A stretch of 39,552 nucleotides of DNA from Spirogloea muscicola. Taxonomy: Eukaryota; Streptophyta; Zygnematophyceae; Spirogloeales; Spirogloeaceae. The stretch lies in assembly GCA_009602725.1 (NCBI GenBank), contig WELB01000018.1, forward strand, positions 309,176-348,727, in the 5' to 3' direction. The translations under genes and the position numbers were made by a program. The notes under the pieces were generated by a model, which worked only from the letters and a program-made list of their open reading frames with translations, had not been told where the DNA came from and made no database searches. Shown piece by piece: positions 32,668-39,552 of this stretch. Position 1 is the first letter of the stretch. Every line of letters begins with the position of its first letter.

Positions 32668-32717
32668 GCTGTGAGTGGCCAGCCCAGACGAAAGATGAAC
32701 AAAGAGAGGGGGCAATG
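32668..32717 (+). repeat. Right ~50-bp direct repeat flanking element E
   Basis: GGCTGTGAGTGGCCAGCCC, then AGACGAAAGATGAACAAAG, then a purine-rich end GGGGGCAATGAG. It is the partner of 29583-29630. It is followed directly by TGTCGACTAACG and the GC-rich upstream region of the EF-hand gene. Confidence 0.75.
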
Positions 32718-33207
32718 AGTGTCGACTAACGGGGAGCGAGGGTTGACGGCGGCCCGCCAGCTGACGGCCGCCAAGCTCCGCCGGGCCCCGTCAAGAGGGT
32801 GACAGGGGGGGGAGGACCCGCGGAACCCCCTCCCCCCTCCGCGAACCCGTCTTCCTCCCTCCACGTGCCTGCCGACCGTCGCTCGGGCGCCCGGCAACCC
32901 CCCTCCTCCCCCCCCCCCCTCTCAGCTTCCTGTCGCCGCCCTCCTGGCCCATAGCCGTCGTGCTTGCGCCATTGCCGCCGCCGCCGACGCCGCAGCCTCC
33001 GGAGCCTTGATGCGAGGAGCGATGGCCGCGGAGGCCCGGCTCTGGCGTCTGGCGCCGGTCGGCGGCCGCTGGCGGCCGCTTCGCCAGCTCCTGCTCACGG
33101 CCCCCTAGCACGAGGCCTGCCATCCAGAGCGCTGTGCTGGCTGCAGGCCTGGCCTCACCCGAGCGGGGGAGACGGCCGTTGAGCAGGCGTCGTCCTTGTC
33201 GGCCGCC
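32718..33207. promoter_or_regulatory. GC-rich upstream region of the EF-hand/TPR gene
   Basis: About 490 bases of GC-rich DNA with G8 and C8-C10 runs, between the right repeat of element E and the start codon. An upstream ATG at 33010 opens 32 codons and stops at 33106, so it is at best a short upstream ORF. Element E therefore sits less than 0.5 kb from this start codon. Confidence 0.4.
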
Positions 33208-36200
33208 ATGACGGTCACCAATGGCGACTTCATGCCTTCGAGCATGCGCGACCGCAAGATTGCGCGCATCTTCCAGCAGTTTGACGCCAATAGCGACGGC
33301 AGCCTCAACCGCGAGGAGATGTCGGCGCTCGTCGTGGCCGTCAACCCCAACGTCAAGTTCACCGAGGACCAAATCTCCGCCATCCTGGACGAGGTCTTCC
33401 GAACTTATGGACCATATATCGACGATGACAATGGCCTCTCGCTCGCGGGCCTTCGCCAGACATACGACGACGGCGCAGGCGATGTCAACCGAGACTTTGA
33501 CGCCCTGAAGCTGAACGTCGATGGTGAGAGCTCTATCCTAGCAAGCCGGAGGAGCAGCACAATGGCGATACATGTCAGTAGGTCAATCAGTGCAGCGGCC
33601 TGGGCCCAGTGAGCAGTAAGCAACGGGGATGCAAGGGCGGCCATGACGGCATATTGACACGCGGAGCGTGCCAAAGCGTGCCTGCACTTCATTGTAGCCG
33701 CCTACTGTGTGCGAAGCTGGCTCTCAGCTGCGATGAGAGAGCAGGGTTGCTGTAGCAGCCTTTCCATGCTGAGTCAAGCATTCTCCTCATGGGATAAGAC
33801 AGTAAAGGCATTAACTTGTGTCTGGCCTGCTTGCTTGCACCGTGGACAGACATCCCAGCTCACATTCCCGGCCTCAATGGGACTCTCGCACCTGGTCTTC
33901 CTGCCGTGGTGGATGCAAGAGGGGCTGGCGCTGATGGGCCGCACTTCGAGACCACATGGCGGCTCTTAGAGGATCTCGAGATCATTCTAAAGCGCCACGA
34001 GGTTGCCATGTACGTTCCTGCACGACCGTGCTGCCGTTCTGGCTTTCCTTCTCAAGCACTCTAGGCTGCTCTTATTCTTAGGGTAGCTGAGGGGCCACCT
34101 TGGCGGCAGCTCTCGCAAGTAGATTGTGATTTCCAGCACTCTGGAAATCCGGGGGAGTCTATGTAAGGCAGTCTCAGAGACATTGCTCCAGAGCACATTG
34201 CAGTGCCGGGATGCAACAGCATGATAATGGCCTGCTGCTGCGCTACTGGACTGCTGGGTACACTGCTTATTTGGCTTCGAAAATCATGCCTGCACAGCTC
34301 GAGCTGCACGATGTAGGTGAAGTATCAGACAGTGTTGAGAAATTGACGATGTTCCAGGATGGTCACAGGCCGGCCGAGAATGCACATGGACACGATGCCG
34401 TGGATCTCCAACCTCGAACGATAGCCTACACCCCAGTCTTGGCGAAGGAGCTTGCACCTCTTCGTGCTCGTGCAGATGGAGCCGCTTCTACAGGTGCTTT
34501 ATGGTCTCATCAATGTCGAAAGCATGGCAGCTGGGTCACAAGGACTAGAGTGTGCAAGCTCTGGAGTTACCTCTCACTGCCCTTGTTATACCATGTTCAG
34601 AAGCTGCATTCGAGGGCCACATGGCAATGGGAAAGATCCTGGATGACAGGGGACTCCCCCAAGAGGCCCTTCTCAGCTTCCAGAGGGCTCAGCGGCTCAT
34701 GCCAGGGGACGCTCGGGCTCACTTCAGGGCAGGTAACGCCCTCTTCTCCTGTGACAAAGTTGGAGAAGCCAAGGTGGCCTACCAGCGAGCGCTAGATACA
34801 GGCAGGGAACAACCTCACCTTTATGCAGGGATCATTCCACAGGTGGGTGTGGCTTAGACTTCAGAGCCTCTTCCATTTACCACGTCCTGTTATTTTCCTG
34901 TGCATGTACTTTACATCTGCCACAGATCTGCAGTTGGACTGGCAGGCTTATTATATTTACTCCTTTTTGGTTAGGAGCTTGAAGACATGCTAAGACATGC
35001 ATGCCGGCTCAACGGATAGTTTCATTTTGCCAACAGTGCGTCCATCTTCTGCATTGCAAGCCAGGTTTATGTAAATATGGGCATAGTGCTAGAGACAGAG
35101 GGCATGCTAGCCAACGCCTGTGAGCAGTACCAAGAGGCTGCCATCCTGTCGCCCCAACATCATCGGGCACTCAAGCTGCTTGGCAGTGCTCAATTTGGCC
35201 TTGGAGATTATCGAGCAGCTGAGCAATCTCTCCAGCATGCCCTCTATCTTGAGGTCAGCATCTCAGGCTTCCTACTTACAACAACCTCTTCCATGCATAT
35301 GCTCTGTGTCACCTCACAAGAGGCAGATTGCTTACTCTATCAGTGCACTATCATGCATTTCATTGTAGGAAATGTGTGCTTCTTTGGAAGTTCCTTGAAT
35401 TGCTGGCAGCTCATGCTTGCCTAGCCCACTGCAGAAAGCTGCCTAGTTGAGCTGTACTCAGGGTGAAGTGGTGTTTTGCAGCCAACCTTTGCAGATGCTC
35501 ACTGCGACCTGGGCTCCACGTTGCACGCTCTCGGGGATACAGAACGAGCTAGAGAGGAGTTTGAGCAGGCTAATGAGCTCCAGCCTGTCCATCTAGACGC
35601 CATGTACAACCTCGGGCAGGTGTACAGGTGTGTTCCAGCAGTCGAGGTGCTGAAAGCTTGGTCTATTGGGCGTTTCCAGCATCTACTTTGATTTGCTTCA
35701 AAGCTGATATGGCACCATGCACTTCGAGAAGCTGCTCATGGTCAAGGTGATTGTGTTCTTGAGTGGTGCATTACCCTGCTCTGTGCAGCGACAACGGGAA
35801 CTACATCGCAGCTGCAGATGCATACAACAGGGTCCTTGCTAGGCAGCCAGACAACTGGAAAGCAGAGCTGAATAGGGCAGTGGCTTTGTTAGGTGCTGGT
35901 CGGGTAGAGGAGTCTCATACTTCATTTCAGGTCCATAATTCCTCCTCTCCCATACAGTGCAAGATGGCATCGATTCAGATATGTTGGTCTCTTCTAGCTC
36001 AACATGCATGTCTCTTTGTGCAAGGCATGTGCACTTTCGTGATGTATCTCTCCTTGTTGCACATGCAGTCAGCTTTCCAGATGACCGACAGAGTGGAGCT
36101 ATACGACGCAATCCAGCAGCTGAAGCGAGCCTCAAAGAAGAACAAGGCGCTATCCTCTATGCTGAACAGGCAGGTTACGGAGGCCTGTAGTAGCCTCTCC

Positions 36201-37924
36201 AGTGGTGGCCTTACTGTTGATGAACTTTGCTTGGACTGTTGTGAGCTGCAAAGTAGTGCATTGCTGCGCTAGACAATCAAAGGTCTGTAGTTTGCATCCA
36301 GATTTCGCACTTGTATCTTCAGGATTGTCTTTTCCATTGGAGTTAACAGCTTGCTTGGTGCAGTGTCCCAGATGCATCTCCCACGGGTTCAGAGGCTGAG
36401 CGCCAACAGAGACGAGCAACGGAGTCTACCTCTGTTGTAGTTGATCTATCTAGAATGAAGCAGACCTCTGCTGAAACCACGCCACCGAAGGAACTTGGAG
36501 CCGCCTTAGATGTTCGCAGTTTTCAGGTGCAACATCTACACAATTGTTGTTAAGATGCGGGCAGCTTCCTTACATCTGGAAGGCAGTCGCAGTGGCTAGT
36601 GGCAAGCGAAATTGCTGCTTCATCATCTGATTGTATCAGTTAAGCATCATATGCTGTTGCTGACTGTTTGTTGTAAGTCATGCATCTGCTGCAGAAGCAA
36701 ACACGACTGCACACAGTGTTAGCGGAAGCTGTAAATGGTGGGCTGCAGAGCCACAGTCTGACACCATCATCCGACAGAATGCTGAACAAGGCCTCCATGG
36801 AGAAAATATGTAGAGCTCTTTTGCCAAAGTTGAGTCCACAGGTCTTCCAACAGGCCATGCGGGCCTTGAATGTCCGTATATTTGCACTTCTGGATGACAA
36901 AAGGTAGGTCTTCTGTCTCCACAACCCACAACACTGTTGCATGGACTGCTTACCTTCTGCTCATTTATTAAGCTTAGTTGTGGGGTACTATGCACTCCTT
37001 CTGGGAGCAACTTGTTATCTTGCTTAGAGTCTTGCTTGCTCAAAGTACGATGCGTAGAGTTTGTGCCTAAAGGCGTGAGCGTTGCTGAGAGGCATGAGCA
37101 TTGTCATCAACTCACACCCCCTCCGCCACAAATAAATCCCCCTCTTATATTATATAGCAGAATCACATGGATGTATATATACTCTTACACTTCAATTACA
37201 AACTGCTCATCCCTCAAGCTCGGTTGTTGCTAAAGTGGCAGTGGCAAGTTGGACCTTGGGATGTTTCTGGCAATCATTGCCCCTCTATGCTCTGGCACTC
37301 CTGAGCAGCGGAAGCAGTGTGCGTTCAACGCTCTGTCTTGGAATGTCGGCAGGGCCTCTGGTGTGCTAGGCCTACCAGCTGCCAAGGCTTATTTTCAGCT
37401 TCTCCGTCAAGTTTACCTTGCAATCCAGCACGACCAAATTCTCGACCTGCCCAGCAGCCCTAACGAGGACATCAACGTCATCTCTTTTGCTGCCTTTGAC
37501 GAACGCTTCAGCCAAGCATTCCCAATCCTGCCTATTCTTATCAAGCTGGAGGAAGATGACAGGTAGACACAGAATATGATGCATTGGCTCTAACATTCTG
37601 CTCACAGTTTCCTGCTCAAGTTGCGACTTGTGCTGGTAGACATGAGCAGGTATGTTAGTTTGCTAAATGATATTAGTCAATCATAGTGTCTTATCTGTGG
37701 GTTCTTGCAGGGTGAGACATGGAAGGCAATCATGTGCCGTCTGCTCGCATCCAATTGTTGGGTTGCGATACAAAGAAATTTCCGCAGGCTTCAGCATCTG
37801 CAGCCATTGTTACAGCGAAGGAAGGGTTCCGAGCATCCCTCAAAGAGATGACTATCTCTTCAAGGAGTATAGCAGGGCTGAATCGTTTCTGTATTTTGGC
37901 ATGGCCAGAGAGTCACGGCAATAA
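33208..37924 (+). CDS. EF-hand, TPR and ZZ-type zinc-finger protein (At1g05150-like)
   Basis: Plant/algal protein of unknown role, presumably a calcium-responsive TPR scaffold. Exons: 33208-33523, 33850-34001, 34298-34493, 34601-34842, 35065-35253, 35482-35627, 35789-35930, 36069-36169, 36364-36526, 36695-36903, 37242-37562, 37711-37924 (796 aa, close to the ~800 of the plant family). A canonical EF-hand loop lies at residues 26-37 (DANSDGSLNREE), followed by a degenerate second one (DDDNGLSLAGL, YDDGAGDVNRDFDAL). At least six TPR units follow (GHMAMGKILDDRGLPQEALL, AHFRAGNALF, ALKLLGSAQFGLGDYRAAEQ, AHCDLGSTLHALGDTERA, AMYNLGQVY, AELNRAVALLGAGR). SGKLDLGMFLAIIAPLCSG begins a conserved helical block, and the last exon has CAVC...CSHC, a ZZ-like zinc site. 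Intron 8 only keeps frame with a GC donor (ACAG|GCAGGT). The exon 2/3 junction is the least certain. Confidence 0.92.
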
Positions 37925-38570
37925 TGGTTCTCTGAGGATGAGCTGTAATAGCTTTGTGCCTGTCCAATCCTTGTAGTGGATAATAAAGGCCACTTGCATG
38001 GTGAGCCACCCATGGGTCTTTCAAATGAGCCAATTGGCTCATTGAAAGGACCAATTAGCTGTGTCTCTGCCTGAGTCTGGCATCCTTTCCAAGACGGAGC
38101 TGCTGGTGGTGGGCTGGAGGTGCCTATGGCTGCAGCGTGTGTATGCAAGTAAGTAGAACGTTGTCATCAGGTTATTTGTCTCCATAACGTTTGTGCACTA
38201 GCAATCAAGGTGACCTTTGTCTACTCTGACTTATCCGAGTCTCATTCTCTCTAGTGAGCCCCTTGAGTCTCTGGTGCCTCATTGTCCATTCTGGTAATCA
38301 AAAGAGCATTTTGCAACAATCCCCAGTCTCTCAAGATTGATGTGAGTGATTGGTAGCATCTCCTACTTGGATGAATAAGTGAATAGCAGCTAATTTGGTC
38401 AAAGGGCAGAAATCGTGTGCTGCTGATGCATGTGCTTCAATGTCCTGAAAGCGTCCATAAGCTACAGCTTCACATGCAATTTTCATTAAGCTTCTAACAC
38501 TGACGCGGGGCTGAAGTTGGAGCTGCCAGACTGAAAGGCCCTCATTTGTATTACCTAGCAACTGTGAATG
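37925..38570. other. 3' flank of the EF-hand/TPR gene
   Basis: Contains the presumed 3' untranslated region and the palindrome at 38025-38042, listed separately. Otherwise no gene, RNA or repeat that I recognise. Confidence 0.45.
38013..38048. repeat. Near-perfect palindrome
   Basis: The 18-bp perfect palindrome ATGAGCCAATTGGCTCAT (38025-38042) extends outward as TTTCAA / TGAAA with one extra A on the left. It lies about 100 bases after the stop codon of the EF-hand/TPR gene and could form a hairpin in the 3' UTR. Confidence 0.7.
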
Positions 38571-38815
38571 AAGAAGTGAGCTCTTCCAGAGGGAGCGATG
38601 TTTGTGAAAAGCCAGCCCAAGAAGCGATTGATGAGGTCCAAAGGGGCCCAAGAGGCTGCAAAAGAAGAAAGTGCTCGCCCATTGAGGATAGGGGCTGGAA
38701 AAGCCAGCCCAAAAGAATGAACAAAGTACGAGAAGGGGGCTAGGGGAAGCGCTAAGAATGACAAGCACAAAAAGATATAAGCAGCTGCGAATCACTCAGT
38801 AACCCCTGCGAGCGA
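38571..38815 (-). mobile_element. Solo 3' end of an element-E-type retrotransposon
   Basis: Read on the minus strand it starts GCAGGGGTTACTGAGT, which is the sequence around the stop codon of element E (32340-32354). It follows E's tail in order: AGCTGCTT, TGTGCTT, TTCTTAGCGCTTCC, GCCCCCTTCTCGT, CTTTGTTCATTC and the hairpin GGGCTGGC-TTT-TCCAGCCCC. A second hairpin unit lies at 38605-38650. It is a copy truncated to the stop codon plus tail. Confidence 0.85.
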
Positions 38816-38879
38816 GCGAACTCTGGTGGGTGGCAGAAGGGCTTCTTATCCGACATCTAGTATTCAGGCATCGATTGGC

Positions 38880-39005
38880 GACCTTAATGTTTTTGACCCG
38901 CGGTTACTGAGCGGGTCATTCTGCTGTAGGTTATATAGATCTTAGATGTGCTTGCCTTTGTACTTGGCCATTTGGCCTTCGTTTGTCTAAATACACGAAT
39001 CCGTA
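38880..39005 (-). repeat. Dispersed repeat 'R2', diverged antisense copy
   Basis: GGTTACTGAGCGGGTCA (38906-38922) and GCTTGCCTTTGTACTTGGCC (38951-38970), followed by TCTAAATACACGAATCC, are the reverse complement of motifs in the copy at 19949-20062, in the same relative order and spacing. Confidence 0.6.
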
Positions 39006-39024
39006 TCCCTGCTAAGCAGCCGCA

Positions 39025-39115
39025 CCCATTGGAAGTGCCACTTCTTCTTCTAAGCAGCCGCAAAAGGCCAGCCCGGAGAGGAGGGACAAGGTCCGAAGGG
39101 GCCTGAGGGCCGGGT
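39025..39115 (-). repeat. Hairpin-tail fragments before copy F
   Basis: CATTGGAAGTGCCACTTCTTC (39027-39047, sense-tail motif also at 15554-15572) is followed by AAAAGGCCAGCCCGGAGAGG, AGGGACAAGGTCCGAAGGGG and CCTGAGGGCC, the antisense tail unit. About 200 bases later copy F begins. Confidence 0.6.
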
Positions 39116-39311
39116 TACACCGGGGCGGTCGGCCACACACGTTTTGACCGCCGGGTCAAGGGGGTGGCCGCTGCCACGGAGGCCGAGGCCGCCTGAACGT
39201 GCGGAATCGCCCCCCAAGCCCCGCCAGGTCGGACTGGCTGCCCGGCGCGCTAGGGCAGCAGCTCCAAATTTCAGCTGGCCTCTCCCAGCCGCCGCCCTCT
39301 CTGGTGCGGGC

Positions 39312-39552
39312 TTGATGCGCGACGCCGGCTACCGCGCCATCGTTGAAGTGAGCAATGTAATGCCCATCACCACGGATTCCCAGGGAGGCCATCACCGTCG
39401 CACCCTGGACATTGTGGGTGTACAACCTGGCGGAGGCCCACGAGCTTTGGTTGATGTGGTGGTGACTGAGGCATACAAGAGTTCCGCTTCCACACACATT
39501 GCTGGCCACGCAGTGGGAGGTGCTGAGCAGAAAAAGCTCCGACACTACTCAG
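39312..39552 (+). mobile_element. RLE endonuclease fragment of another retrotransposon (copy F, runs off window)
   Basis: An 80-codon open frame from TTG 39312 to the window end encodes a restriction-like endonuclease segment: LMRDAGYRAIVEVSNVMPI, then HHRRTLDIVGVQPGGGPRAL, VDVVVTEAYKSSAS and GAEQKKLRHYS. It aligns with element E (EAGFAVAAEHSGVMPL, RRVDLVATPQAGGPRLLL, DVVTTDAF, AKEIKYADH). It keeps the Asp/Asp/Lys pattern but is clearly a different subfamily (Thr-Glu-Ala instead of Thr-Asp-Ala, Lys-Lys-Leu-Arg). The RT part is absent upstream, so it is 5'-truncated. Confidence 0.75.

Noticed and set aside
33010-33108. Upstream ATG at 33010 as start of the EF-hand gene
   Set aside because: Its frame stops at 33106. 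The ATG at 33208 directly precedes the conserved RIFQQFD segment.
1-39552. CRISPR arrays, bacterial operons, rRNA and tRNA genes
   Set aside because: No regularly spaced direct repeats with unique spacers, no Shine-Dalgarno-led gene strings, and no cloverleaf or rRNA core sequence seen. The gene structure is eukaryotic throughout.

Overview
The window reads as nuclear DNA of a green alga. Protein genes are cut into many short exons by roughly 60-600 nt spliceosomal introns. Their closest recognisable relatives are land-plant proteins (SLOMO/FBL15-type F-box LRR, FHA2, ascorbate-oxidase-type multicopper oxidase, U11/U12-65K, the EF-hand/TPR protein of the At1g05150 type). The space between genes is filled with non-LTR retrotransposons that carry a restriction-like endonuclease (RLE). 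A trebouxiophyte-like chlorophyte fits best, but that is inference. All exon models were made by hand from reading frame, splice sites, phase and remembered family conservation; no search was run.

Layout, left to right. (1) <1-4373 (+): F-box/LRR protein, 11 exons, 5' end cut by the window. (2) 6662-4776 (-): FHA2-like protein, 5 exons, convergent with (1). (3) 12319-8047 (-): secreted multicopper oxidase of ascorbate-oxidase type, 11 exons. (4) 12597-15820: a retroelement block containing an endonuclease scrap, decayed copy A and a nested antisense insertion with a 9-bp target duplication. (5) 18881-17494 (-): activating signal cointegrator 1 (ASC-1/TRIP4-like), 3' four exons only. (6) 19005-20790: retroelement debris, with a C-terminal fragment, an inverted tail and stacked hairpin tails. 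(7) 23870-21323 (-): SURF1, 6 exons. (8) 24791-28527 (+): U11/U12-65K (RNPC3) of the minor spliceosome, 11 exons, divergent from SURF1. (9) 29583-32717: element E, with a 2.7-kb uninterrupted RT-zinc-RLE frame bracketed by ~50-bp direct repeats. (10) 33208-37924 (+): EF-hand/TPR/ZZ-type protein, 12 exons. (11) 38571-39552: solo retroelement tail, hairpin repeats and the start of another RLE fragment running off the window.

The host genes are housekeeping or regulatory and do not form one pathway: ubiquitin ligase adaptor, phosphothreonine reader, apoplastic oxidase, transcription coactivator, cytochrome c oxidase assembly, U12 splicing, calcium-linked TPR scaffold. The unifying feature is the mobile DNA. 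Every element fragment carries, or abuts, a short repeat with an 8-bp hairpin (GGGCTGGC-TTT-GCCAGCCC) in its 3' tail. Elements repeatedly sit next to, or inside, the tails of other elements, which suggests an RLE retrotransposon system that integrates into its own 3' tails. A second theme is frequent GC-AG introns (about 6 of 53 modelled).
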